Source: an uncultured Oscillospiraceae bacterium
Lineage (GTDB): Bacteria; Bacillota; Clostridia; Oscillospirales; Acutalibacteraceae
Assembly: GCA_948471095.1 (NCBI GenBank)
Contig: CAOKRG010000007.1
Location: 1 to 64,000 of the forward strand
Reading direction: 5' to 3'
Length of the DNA: 64,000 bases
This document shows positions 8,794 through 16,443 of the stretch, in pieces. Position 1 is the first letter of the stretch. The number at the start of each line of letters is the position of its first letter. A program made the translations under genes and the position numbers. The notes beneath the pieces were generated by a model. It was not told the origin of the DNA. It searched no databases and saw only the letters and a program-made list of their open reading frames with translations.

Positions 8794-9654
8794 ATGTACG
8801 ACCTGCTTATTATCGGCAGCGGGCCCGCCGGTGTTTCCGCCGCGCTGAGCGCAAAGGCGCGGGGCTTGGATTTCCTGTGGTTCGGCTCCAGACAGTTGAG
8901 CCCTAAAATTGCGAAAGCTGAGCGCGTTATGAACTATCCGGGGCTTCCGGCGGTCACCGGGCCAGAGATGCGGGAAGCCTTTTTACATCAAGTAGACAGC
9001 CTGGGCATTTCTGTTTTAGAGGAACGGGTCAATTCCATCTACGGCATGGGCGGCTATTATACCGCCGTGGTCAACGACAAGATGTATGACGGCAGGACTG
9101 TCATCCTGGCCCCGGGGGTATCTAACAGCCGTGAGATACCCGGCGAGAGCCGGTTGCTGGGGAAGGGGGTCAGCTATTGCGCCACCTGTGATGGGGAGCT
9201 GTACCGGGGCAAACGTATAGCGGTGGTCTGCACGGACCCGTCCTTGGAGGAAGAAGTGGAGTTTCTGGCCGGGCTGGCTTCGGACGTGTTCCTGTGTACC
9301 AGCTATAAGGATTGCGGCGTCCAGCGGGACAATGTGCGGCATACGGTGGGCTATCCCGCGGAAATTTTGGGTGAGGACAGGGCCTCCGGCCTGATCTGCG
9401 GCGGAGAGACAGTAGCGGCGGACGGAGTCTTCTGTCTGCGTTCCTGCGTGGCACCGTCGGCGCTGCTGCCGGGACTGGCGGCAGAGGGCGGGCACATCCA
9501 GGTGGACCGGGGACAGCGGACCAACCTGCTGGGCTGTTTTGCCGCCGGGGACTGCACGGGACGGCCCTATCAGTACGCAAAAGCGGTGGGCGAGGGCAAC
9601 GTGGCTCTGCACAGCGTGGTGGAATACCTGAAAGAAATGGAGGCGTGTGAATGA
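8794..9654 (+). CDS. Thioredoxin-reductase-like flavoprotein without NADPH motif
   Basis: The protein has 286 residues with the FAD-binding GSGPAGVSAAL motif near the N terminus (residues 8-18), the redox CATC motif (Cys129, Cys132) followed by DG as in thioredoxin reductases, and the C-terminal FAD motif LLGCFAAGDCTGRPYQYAKA. In NADPH-dependent reductases the strand after the CxxC is followed by GGGNSA and later an HRR-type patch. Here the equivalent stretch is IAVVCTDPSLEEE, with no glycine-rich loop. The protein is also about 25 residues shorter than standard TrxB. It may therefore take electrons from ferredoxin or another donor, as described for flavin-type reductases in clostridia, or be an inactive relative. 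It overlaps the next gene by ATGA and lies two genes before a thioredoxin. The ribosome binding site GGGAGGGG is good. Confidence 0.75.
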   Translation: MYDLLIIGSGPAGVSAALSAKARGLDFLWFGSRQLSPKIAKAERVMNYPGLPAVTGPEMREAFLHQVDSLGISVLEERVNSIYGMGGYYTAVVNDKMYDGRTVILAPGVSNSREIPGESRLLGKGVSYCATCDGELYRGKRIAVVCTDPSLEEEVEFLAGLASDVFLCTSYKDCGVQRDNVRHTVGYPAEILGEDRASGLICGGETVAADGVFCLRSCVAPSALLPGLAAEGGHIQVDRGQRTNLLGCFAAGDCTGRPYQYAKAVGEGNVALHSVVEYLKEMEACE

Positions 9655-10571
9655 AATCAAGAATATTGAAGGTAAAGGACTACCGGGAGGTGGACGTGGA
9701 GCCTCTGCTCAGGCCCTTTGTGCCGGATGAGACAGCGCTGGAGGCGGAGCTGAGGCGGCTGACTAACCCATATATCCGCTGGGAACCCGGCGAGGAGGTT
9801 TCTGCCGGGGACCAGGTGGTGTGCCGGTTGCTTTCGGACTGCCCCCGGTACAATAAGGAGAAGGTTCGCTTCGTGGCAGGGAGCGGGATGTTTCAAAGGG
9901 AACTGGAAAATCTCTCCATCGGCATGAGGGTGGGCGAGACCCGGGAGGCCGGCCTGCCGGAGGGGAAGGTGTCCCTTACGCTGGCGGGGGTGATGAACCG
10001 CGTGGCCCCGGAACCCAGTGATGAGATGGTGGAGAAGCTGGAGCTGGACGGCGTGCATACTGTGGCGGAATACCGGGCCTACCTGCTGGAGCAGCAGCGG
10101 GAGGCCGCCTTCGGGCAGGACTCCTTTGAAGCGCTGAAGAAACTCACCCGGGAGGTGATAAGCGGCTCGGAGTTTATCCTATACAGGGAGGACTGGGCCG
10201 AAGCTATCAACCGGGAGCTGGACCGCTGCCGGACGCTGTGCCGCCAGGAGGGCATGGTCCTGGAGGAAATGACGCCGGAGCAGTTCCAGGGCCGCATCCC
10301 AGTGAAAAGCTACCATGAGCTGGTAGCCATGCTCCAATATGATGGTTGGGACAATCTCTGCCGCTATCTGCTGGGCCGCCGGTACGCCGAAACGGACAGT
10401 TTCCACTCCGGCGAGGCGGAGTACGAGGCGTTTATCGCGGACTATGCAAAAACCTGGCGCGTCTCAGAGGAAGGCGCCAGGGAGGCCAACCCGTTTGAGA
10501 ACTTCATTTTTAACGAATACACCGGGCACGCCTATACAGTGCTGAAAAACTATATCAGAGAATTTTATTAA
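9651..10571 (+). CDS. Trigger factor-like protein lacking the ribosome-binding domain
   Basis: The protein has 306 residues. The N-terminal part (residues 27-65: VPDETALEAELRRL, then IRWEPGEEVSAGDQV) corresponds to the end of the ribosome-binding domain and entry to the FKBP-like domain of trigger factor. Residues 65-125 resemble a shortened FKBP domain (GSGMFQRELENLSIGMRVGE). The remainder is helical like the trigger factor chaperone arm (EPSDEMVEKLELDGVHTVAEYR). The first about 110 residues, including the ribosome-contact loop, are missing, so it cannot dock on ribosomes in the usual way. It is translationally coupled to the flavoprotein before it (ATGA) and 14 bp from the thioredoxin after it. 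It probably acts as a folding helper for specific clients of this cassette, with or without prolyl isomerase activity. Confidence 0.65.
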   Translation: MKSRILKVKDYREVDVEPLLRPFVPDETALEAELRRLTNPYIRWEPGEEVSAGDQVVCRLLSDCPRYNKEKVRFVAGSGMFQRELENLSIGMRVGETREAGLPEGKVSLTLAGVMNRVAPEPSDEMVEKLELDGVHTVAEYRAYLLEQQREAAFGQDSFEALKKLTREVISGSEFILYREDWAEAINRELDRCRTLCRQEGMVLEEMTPEQFQGRIPVKSYHELVAMLQYDGWDNLCRYLLGRRYAETDSFHSGEAEYEAFIADYAKTWRVSEEGAREANPFENFIFNEYTGHAYTVLKNYIREFY

Positions 10572-10585
10572 GGGAGGAACCCATC

Positions 10586-10903
10586 ATGGCGATTCAAAAC
10601 GCGGACAAGACCAATTTCAAAGAACTGATCAGAGAGGACTTTGTGATTGCTGACTTCTACGGCACGACCTGCGTCCCCTGCAAGCTGTTTTCCAAGATAC
10701 TGGAGGACATTGAGGCGGAGATACCATTCCTGAACATCGTCAAGCTCAATACCACCGATAACCCGGAGCTGGCAGAGGAGTACGGGATAACCGCCGTGCC
10801 CACCGTCCACTTCTATAAGGACGGACAGCTGGTGGCAAGCCATGTGGGTGTTATGCAGCCCCAGGCGGTGAAGGAGGTTATCGCCCAGCATATGTATGCA
10901 TAA
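10586..10903 (+). CDS. Thioredoxin family protein with CVPC active site
   Basis: This is a 105-residue thioredoxin fold. The active-site phrase FYGTTCVPCK places the cysteines at residues 29 and 32; the canonical sequence is WCGPC, so both the Trp and Gly are replaced, which should shift redox potential and partner choice. The cis-proline element is present (GITAVPTVHFYKDG, residues 69-82). No signal peptide, so cytoplasmic. It follows the trigger factor-like gene by 14 bp with AAGGGAGG upstream. The nearby flavoprotein with a CATC motif is the obvious reducing partner. A terminator follows at 10929-10955. Confidence 0.9.
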   Translation: MAIQNADKTNFKELIREDFVIADFYGTTCVPCKLFSKILEDIEAEIPFLNIVKLNTTDNPELAEEYGITAVPTVHFYKDGQLVASHVGVMQPQAVKEVIAQHMYA

Positions 10904-10928
10904 AGCCGGACAGATTAAGCGGCTTTTC

Positions 10929-10955
10929 GGGCAAAATCGACATCTGCCCTTTTTT
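10929..10955 (+). terminator. Rho-independent terminator after thioredoxin gene
   Basis: GGGCA (10929-10933) pairs with TGCCC (10945-10949) and a run of six T follows. The stem is short but placed 26 bp after the stop codon. Confidence 0.55.
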
Positions 10956-10972
10956 CGATAATCCAAATATGC

Positions 10973-10978
10973 TATAAT
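10973..10978 (+). promoter_or_regulatory. Extended -10 promoter for the lipoprotein gene
   Basis: TATAAT preceded by TGC (extended -10, TGnTATAAT), 31 bp before the lipoprotein start. No clear -35 is visible, as expected for extended -10 promoters. It starts a new unit after the thioredoxin terminator. Confidence 0.5.
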
Positions 10979-11008
10979 CCATTCACCAATAAAAGGAGGC
11001 TCTGTCCC

Positions 11009-11488
11009 ATGAAAAAGACTGTAAAACGCATCATCTGCTCTCTGCTTGCACTGCTTTTAGTGTGCGGTCTCACCGCCTGCGGCGGAACAAAGAGCGTGGA
11101 CCCGAAAACCTGCACATACGATGAGATGGTGGACTATCTTACCGCCAAGGGCTACATTTCCAAGGATGCCGCTGCGGTGGACATGCTCACTACCGAGGGC
11201 TATATTACGGACAACACCGGCGGTGATATCCCCTATGCGCCATTTGCAGATAAAGCACATGACTATGACGGGCTATGGCTGATGTGGTGGGACTCTGCTA
11301 CCCCATCTGAGGCGTACACCAACTGTTTCAAGAACCTTGCCATGAACGAGGGTACTATCGTCTACATGGGCGGCGCGGCTGTTTTGGAGACAGCCGCCTA
11401 CAACGGCAATTTTGCCATCGCCTTTGGGGAGGGCTACGCCCAAAAGGACGCTGTCACAGCGGACTTTCAGGCGCTTTCCCAGAAATAA
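11009..11488 (+). CDS. Small lipoprotein, unknown function, paralogue of 15087-15566
   Basis: The protein has 159 residues with a lipoprotein signal: positively charged MKKTVKR, a hydrophobic core, and the lipobox LTAC with Cys27. The mature part has the pattern TYDEMVDYLTAKGYI, then WWDS, then EGTIVYMGGAAVL and NGNFAIAFGEGY. The same order of motifs occurs in the product of 15087-15566 (MDEVLAELAAQGLI, WWDLEN, DGIIDLYGSGHIL, NGPFAMWLDLYEG), so the two are paralogues. They bracket an ABC exporter pair, suggesting a surface role tied to the exporter, such as substrate capture, sensing or immunity. I know no characterised member of this family. A strong hairpin at 11497-11540 lies between this gene and the transporter. 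Confidence 0.75.
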   Translation: MKKTVKRIICSLLALLLVCGLTACGGTKSVDPKTCTYDEMVDYLTAKGYISKDAAAVDMLTTEGYITDNTGGDIPYAPFADKAHDYDGLWLMWWDSATPSEAYTNCFKNLAMNEGTIVYMGGAAVLETAAYNGNFAIAFGEGYAQKDAVTADFQALSQK

Positions 11489-11496
11489 GGACATAG

Positions 11497-11540
11497 AAAC
11501 GCCCCTACCCTATCCTATATGGGATAGGGTAGGGGCGTTT
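11497..11540. terminator. Long perfect hairpin between lipoprotein and ABC genes
   Basis: CGCCCCTACCCTATCC pairs perfectly with its complement around a TATA loop, flanked by AAA and TTT. It begins 9 bp after the lipoprotein stop and 34 bp before the transporter start. It may end most lipoprotein transcripts and let a fraction read into the transporter; no other promoter for the ABC genes is obvious. Confidence 0.75.
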
Positions 11541-11573
11541 CGCTGAAATGCACATAAGAGGAAGGAGAAAACC

Positions 11574-13313
11574 ATGGAAACAAACGCGATTTTCCGAAAA
11601 AATTACGGCAGCTTCCGCCGCTTCTTCTCCATGCTGGGCAAGGCAAATCTGCCCTATCTGTGGATCATCGGCTACTTGGTGGCAAGCGCCGTCATCGCCA
11701 ATGTGGGCGTCAGCTCTACTGAATACAGCGCCGCCCTCTTTGCGGGGAATGTGGGCCTGACCGCTGTGGTGCTGCCCTATCTTTTTTATCAGATCCTCTC
11801 CCTGATTCTCAGCTCCATCTCTGGGCTCATCAATAACCTCTGCACAGCCCGCATGGACAGGAATCTGCGGCGTATGGTCTGGCGCAAGACGGTAAGTCTG
11901 CCCCTGCGGTTCTATGAGAATAACAACCCCAAGGAGCTGCTCAGCCGTATCACCACCGACATCTCCAGCATCAGCAATCTGGTCATGAAGGTTTTCCTCC
12001 CCATCTTCACCACGGCCTATGCCAGCTTTGTCATCCTCCAGAAGGTCTCCAGCTATGACGGGGCGCTGATGTGGTCTTTAGTGGCGGCGCTGCCGGTGAA
12101 TATCCTCATCAGCTTTATTCTGGGCCGCCTGCAATTTGGCGTACAGGACCTTATCAACCGGCGCAATGCCGAGCTGACCGCCACTGTAGCGGAGCGTACC
12201 AATAACCTTATGCTGATAAAATCTATGAGCACCGAGGCAAAGGAGGCCGCTGCCGGAGGGGAGCGGATGAAGGCCAGCTACCGGGCCGCCGGGATGAATA
12301 TCTGGATCACCGGCACTGCCATCCCCATTAGGGCCATTGCCAGTGTCCTGCAGACTATCGTCATCATCCTGGTGGGCAGGGGCTACTATGCCTCCGGCGC
12401 GCTGAGCCTGACGGAGTGGATAGCCTATTACGGCTTTGCCATTCAACTGACCAATATCCTCAGCGCATACTGCGGATACTGGACCTCCTTCAAAAGCGCC
12501 CAGGGCGCGGTAGATCGGGTGAGCGAGATCATGGCCGAGCCTTCAGAAAATTTGAACGCCGGAAGCACCATGGAGTCACCGGCGGGAGGCATCCGCTTTG
12601 AGAAGGTGGATTTCTCCTTCGGGAGCGAGCCCCTTTTCCAGGGCTTAGACCTGGACATCCCCGCCGGGAGAATCACCGCCGTGGTAGGTCCTTCCGGGTC
12701 GGGGAAGACCACCCTGCTGAACCTGATCGACCGCCTTTACCCGCTGAACGGCGGCTTGATACAGATAGGCGGAAAGGACACCTCGGACTACTCCCTGACC
12801 AGCTTCCGACGCGCCCTGGGATACGTGACCCAGGAGAGCGTCATGTACGCGGGCACCATCCGGGACAACCTGCTCCACGGCCTGGGGCGCACGCCGTCGG
12901 ACGAGGAGCTGGACGAGGCCTGCGCCGCCGTGGGCATCCTTGACTATGTCCGCCGCCAGTCCCTGGGCTACGACGCCCCGGTAGGGGAAAGCGGGGCCAG
13001 TCTCTCCGGCGGGCAGCGGCAGCGTTTCTCTGTGGCCCGGGCCCTGTTGAAAAAGCCGGACTGCCTGCTGCTGGACGAGGCCACCGCCGCCATGGACATC
13101 GGCGGCAAGGCGGGCGTTTGGGCCAGCATCCGGCAGGTGATGGCGGGTAAAACCGTGGTCTATGTGGCCCACGACGCCCAGACCATACGCAACGCGGACT
13201 ACCTGATCGTCCTTCGGGACGGACAGGTGGAGGCCGCCGGGGAGCGGGAGGACGTTATGGCTTCCAATTCCTATTGTCGGGAAATGATGGAAAACGGAGA
13301 GGAGGGCCGCTGA
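11574..13313 (+). CDS. ABC exporter half-transporter (TMD-NBD), subunit 1
   Basis: The protein has 579 residues. About residues 1-310 are an exporter-type membrane domain with six hydrophobic segments. The nucleotide-binding domain follows, with Walker A GPSGSGKTTLL, Q-loop YVTQESVMYAG, signature LSGGQRQRFSVARALL, Walker B CLLLDEATAAMD and H-loop VYVAHD. All catalytic residues including the Walker B glutamate are present. There is no C39 peptidase domain, so leader cleavage during export is not indicated. The next gene starts 1 bp after its stop, which points to a heterodimer. The substrate is unknown. Nearby thiol genes make a CydDC-like thiol exporter worth considering, and the small exported proteins make a peptide exporter possible. 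Confidence 0.88.
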   Translation: METNAIFRKNYGSFRRFFSMLGKANLPYLWIIGYLVASAVIANVGVSSTEYSAALFAGNVGLTAVVLPYLFYQILSLILSSISGLINNLCTARMDRNLRRMVWRKTVSLPLRFYENNNPKELLSRITTDISSISNLVMKVFLPIFTTAYASFVILQKVSSYDGALMWSLVAALPVNILISFILGRLQFGVQDLINRRNAELTATVAERTNNLMLIKSMSTEAKEAAAGGERMKASYRAAGMNIWITGTAIPIRAIASVLQTIVIILVGRGYYASGALSLTEWIAYYGFAIQLTNILSAYCGYWTSFKSAQGAVDRVSEIMAEPSENLNAGSTMESPAGGIRFEKVDFSFGSEPLFQGLDLDIPAGRITAVVGPSGSGKTTLLNLIDRLYPLNGGLIQIGGKDTSDYSLTSFRRALGYVTQESVMYAGTIRDNLLHGLGRTPSDEELDEACAAVGILDYVRRQSLGYDAPVGESGASLSGGQRQRFSVARALLKKPDCLLLDEATAAMDIGGKAGVWASIRQVMAGKTVVYVAHDAQTIRNADYLIVLRDGQVEAAGEREDVMASNSYCREMMENGEEGR

Positions 13314-13314
13314 T

Positions 13315-15090
13315 ATGAAGCGCAACGGAAAAGACGGCAGTCAACAGCAAAAGCAGAAATTCTCTTTCCGCTCCTATATCTCGTTTTACACCCGGTTCCC
13401 CATTCCATGGTGGCTGTTTATCGCGTCCCTGGTCTTCGGCCTTGTCAATACCGAGGTGGTGCTGGCTATCTCCAAGTATGTGATCCAGATCAACAAGGGC
13501 GAGCTCTACAACGGCGTAATTATCGGCTACTCCCTGTTGACCGTGCTGAACGCCATAATAGCCATGTTCAGCAACCTCTGTGGGGAGTATGGCATCCAGA
13601 AAGTCACACTTAGGGCCAGGATGCTGCTGTGGAACAAGATACTCCATCTGCCAATGCGGGAGGTGGAGCGCCGCCAGCCCTCGTCCCTCATTTCCGGCGT
13701 TGTGAACGATATCACACAGGCCAGCGCGGTGATACATATGATATTCTCTACGGTGGCCTCGATCTATGGCTTTATCCGCTGCTGCGTGGAGATGGCCCGG
13801 TTCAACGCGAAGCTTTCCGCCTATATGCTGCTGCTTGTCCCTCTGGCTGTTGGCGTGTTCGCCCTGGTGGGACAGCTGCAGTACCGTATGATGCTGCGGC
13901 GGTATGAGAGCCTGGGTGCCATGACGGAGTTCTTCTCCGAGCATATCTCTGCCGCCAAGCACGTGAAGGCCCAGGCCATGGAGGGGTTGGAAGCAGAGGA
14001 GGGCCTTCGGGCCATTGATGAGCGGTACAAAGCGGACATCTATTATGCCTTTATGGAGGTTCTGCAGGTGTTCTCCAATACGCTTTATACCTCCATCGGC
14101 AGCATTGCCATCGCCTTGTTCGGCTCTGACATGATCCGCAAGGGCCAGATGCCTGATACCGGCATCAATGACTTTACCACCTATAAGGGTCGGGTGGACC
14201 AGTACCAGGCTGAGGTGCTGACCCATTACCAGACCCTAAAGGGCACCCAGGGTGCCCTGCAGTATGTGGGCGTCCTCCTGGATGGGCCGGAGGAGGACCC
14301 GGACGCCGGGTACGACCTGCCGGAGGGCTGGGCGAAGGAGGACATCGTGCTGGAACGGGTGAGCTTTGGTTACGACCCACGCCAGCCGGTGCTCCACGAC
14401 CTGAGCCTTACCATCCCCGCCGGGATAACCACTGCCATTATTGGTAACAACGGCTGCGGCAAGTCCACCCTGCTCAAGCTGCTCCAGGGCATATATCTGC
14501 CGGACAGCGGCCGGGTATGGCTGGGGGAGTCCGCGGTGGACAAGGTGAAGCTGTCCCAGCTGCGTCGGCGCTTTGGCTGTATCTTCCAGCATAACCCCTT
14601 GTTTTCCGGCTCCGTTCGTGATAACATAGCCTATGGAGAAAAGGGCGAAGTGTCGGATGAGGCTGTGGCCGGGGCCGCAAGGCTTGCGGACGCGGACGGC
14701 TTTATCAGCCAGCTGCCAGAAGGGTATGACTCTGATGTGGGCATGGGCGGGGCACTGCTCTCCGGCGGGCAGCGCCAGCGGGTGGCAATCGCCAGGACGC
14801 TGCTGTCCGACCCGGAGTATCTCCTTATGGACGAGGCAGGGGCCAGTCTGGACCATAAGAGCGACATGACCATCTTCCGCGCCGTCAGGGAACATATGAA
14901 GGGTCGGACGATCGTGGTGGTGGCCCATGATATGCGCACGGTGATGGAGGCGGATCATATCATCGTCCTCAACAGCGGCTCCCTGGAGGCTGCTGGCACC
15001 CACGAGGAACTGCTGAAAACCAGCCCGACTTACCGCGGTTATCTGGAGCTGCAGGGCTTTGCCCTGGCGGGAGAGGAGGCAGGACAATGA
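13315..15090 (+). CDS. ABC exporter half-transporter (TMD-NBD), subunit 2
   Basis: The protein has 591 residues, organised like subunit 1, with an N-terminal exporter membrane domain and a C-terminal NBD. Motifs: Walker A GNNGCGKSTLL, Q-loop CIFQHNPLF, signature LSGGQRQRVAIARTLL, Walker B YLLMDEAGASLD, H-loop VVVAHD. The site looks catalytically competent, so this pair does not show the one-dead-site pattern seen in the exporter at 55912-59574. It is tightly coupled on both sides: 1 bp after subunit 1, and its TGA overlaps the ATG of the exported protein gene. A positively charged, Gln-rich N terminus precedes the first membrane helix. Confidence 0.88.
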   Translation: MKRNGKDGSQQQKQKFSFRSYISFYTRFPIPWWLFIASLVFGLVNTEVVLAISKYVIQINKGELYNGVIIGYSLLTVLNAIIAMFSNLCGEYGIQKVTLRARMLLWNKILHLPMREVERRQPSSLISGVVNDITQASAVIHMIFSTVASIYGFIRCCVEMARFNAKLSAYMLLLVPLAVGVFALVGQLQYRMMLRRYESLGAMTEFFSEHISAAKHVKAQAMEGLEAEEGLRAIDERYKADIYYAFMEVLQVFSNTLYTSIGSIAIALFGSDMIRKGQMPDTGINDFTTYKGRVDQYQAEVLTHYQTLKGTQGALQYVGVLLDGPEEDPDAGYDLPEGWAKEDIVLERVSFGYDPRQPVLHDLSLTIPAGITTAIIGNNGCGKSTLLKLLQGIYLPDSGRVWLGESAVDKVKLSQLRRRFGCIFQHNPLFSGSVRDNIAYGEKGEVSDEAVAGAARLADADGFISQLPEGYDSDVGMGGALLSGGQRQRVAIARTLLSDPEYLLMDEAGASLDHKSDMTIFRAVREHMKGRTIVVVAHDMRTVMEADHIIVLNSGSLEAAGTHEELLKTSPTYRGYLELQGFALAGEEAGQ

Positions 15091-15566
15091 AACGCTTTAC
15101 GATTTTATTTTCCGTTCTTCTGGTGCTGGGCTTTGGCGGTGTGCTGGCCTATGTGGCGGCGTCACCGGAGTTTGTGCCGCCTGCGGCACTGATAGGCGAA
15201 GGGGAAGACCCTGACGCTCCCATCTGGGACATGACCATGGACGAGGTCCTGGCTGAATTGGCAGCCCAGGGGCTCATTGACGACCCGGCCTCCGCCATCT
15301 CTCTGTCAAGCGACGGCCTGTGTACCGATGCCCGCCAGGTCAGCGGCGCGGAATTTTACTGGTGGGACCTGGAGAACCTGAAAGAGGGCAGTCAGGAAGA
15401 AACTTCCTATAAGAGCCTGAAGTCAGACGGCATCATCGATCTCTATGGCTCCGGGCACATTTTGAGTTATGTTCACAACGGTCCCTTTGCGATGTGGCTG
15501 GACCTCTATGAGGGCGACCCGAGCGCGTTGGAGCAGGCGTTCAAGGATGTCGGACAGGCAGAGTAA
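15087..15566 (+). CDS. Small exported or membrane-anchored protein, paralogue of the lipoprotein
   Basis: The protein has 159 residues, the same length as the lipoprotein at 11009-11488. A short basic start (MKR) leads into a hydrophobic segment at residues 4-25, either an uncleaved anchor or a signal peptide. There is no lipobox cysteine, unlike the paralogue. The mature region repeats the motif order D-E-V-L-A-E-L, GLI, WWD, DGIIDLYG, NGPFAMW, EGD. It overlaps the preceding transporter gene (ATGA), so it is made together with it, and is 19 bp before the LytTR regulator. The function is unknown; membership of the export module is clear from context. Confidence 0.7.
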   Translation: MKRFTILFSVLLVLGFGGVLAYVAASPEFVPPAALIGEGEDPDAPIWDMTMDEVLAELAAQGLIDDPASAISLSSDGLCTDARQVSGAEFYWWDLENLKEGSQEETSYKSLKSDGIIDLYGSGHILSYVHNGPFAMWLDLYEGDPSALEQAFKDVGQAE

Positions 15567-15585
15567 AAACAGGGAGGAAACGGCG

Positions 15586-16350
15586 ATGGAGATGAAAGCT
15601 CTGCTGGTGGACAGCAACCAGCGTCTGCTGGGTGAGCTGACCGTTATGCTGCACGCGTTCCAGTGCTTCCGGGTGGTAGGAACGGCGCGGACATCAACGG
15701 AGGCCGTTGAATATGTCCAGTTCAATGATGTGGACGTGGTATTTGCCAGCCACCAGCCCGCTGATCCCCGCACTACCAGCGTGGGGGAGCATTTGTCCGC
15801 CGTTTTTGGGCAGAGCCATCCACATATCCAGGTGGTGGTCTATTCCGACTCGGAGGAGTGGGCTTTCAACGCTTTCCGCTGTCAGTGCGCCGGGTACCTG
15901 CTGACGCCTTTTGACCCCCTGACGCTCCAATCGCTGGTCAACAGGCTGAGCTATGTGTTCGACCTGCAGCAGGCCAAGCGGGAGGTGGCGAATCGCAGTA
16001 TCATGATCAAAACCCGAAACGGGTATCAGCTCACCCGCCTCAGTGATATTCTCTTCATCGAACGGAACAACCGCAAAAACAGCATCGTTACTACTGATGG
16101 GCAGGAAATAGCGCTGCTGGGATACACCATGAACCAGCTGGAAGAAATGCTGGAGGGCTGCGGGTTTTACCGCTGCTATCAGTCTTTCATCGTCAACCTC
16201 TCCCAGGTGGCGGCTGTCCGGGCGGACAATGAGGCGAAAAATTATACCATTCGTTTCAAAGGCTATGAGGGAGAGATTCTGCTCAGCCGGGAAAAATACG
16301 CGGAGCTGGTAACCCTTCTGAAGGGGCGGTACGCGAAGATCAATATCTGA
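15586..16350 (+). CDS. LytTR-type regulator with degenerate receiver domain
   Basis: The protein has 254 residues from the ATG at 15586, chosen because GGGAGG precedes it. Residues 1-125 are shaped like a response-regulator receiver and residues about 145-250 are a LytTR DNA-binding domain (SDILFIERNNRKNSIV, then FYRCYQSFIVNLSQV, then LSREKYAELVTLL). The receiver has lost its chemistry: the acidic pair is VDSN at residues 8-11, the phospho-acceptor position is Ser55 (FASHQP instead of FLDIQMP), and the conserved Lys is Thr107 (YLLTPF instead of YLLKPF). It cannot be phosphorylated in the usual manner and no histidine kinase lies nearby. It probably responds to a bound ligand or a protein partner, or is constitutive. 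It is last in the exporter operon and may autoregulate it. Confidence 0.85.
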   Translation: MEMKALLVDSNQRLLGELTVMLHAFQCFRVVGTARTSTEAVEYVQFNDVDVVFASHQPADPRTTSVGEHLSAVFGQSHPHIQVVVYSDSEEWAFNAFRCQCAGYLLTPFDPLTLQSLVNRLSYVFDLQQAKREVANRSIMIKTRNGYQLTRLSDILFIERNNRKNSIVTTDGQEIALLGYTMNQLEEMLEGCGFYRCYQSFIVNLSQVAAVRADNEAKNYTIRFKGYEGEILLSREKYAELVTLLKGRYAKINI

Positions 16351-16407
16351 TGCCACATCATAAATATAGTACGAAAAGGGGTATATTTACGCCAGTATGG
16401 GGATGAT

Positions 16408-16438
16408 TTTTGCGCCGCTAAGCAAAGAAGACGGTTTT
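16408..16438 (+). repeat. Cargo-flanking repeat, copy B
   Basis: TTTGCGCCGCTAAGCAAAG followed by AAGACGGTTTT. It shares its core with copies at 3281 and 20236, and its right flank GACGGTTTT with copy C. It lies between the regulator stop and the DUF6076 stop, at the inner border of the cargo. Confidence 0.65.
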
Positions 16439-16443
16439 CAAAA

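Noticed and set aside
11574-15090. Bacteriocin exporter with leader-peptidase domain
   Set aside because: Neither subunit has an N-terminal C39 peptidase, and no double-glycine precursor peptide gene was found nearby.
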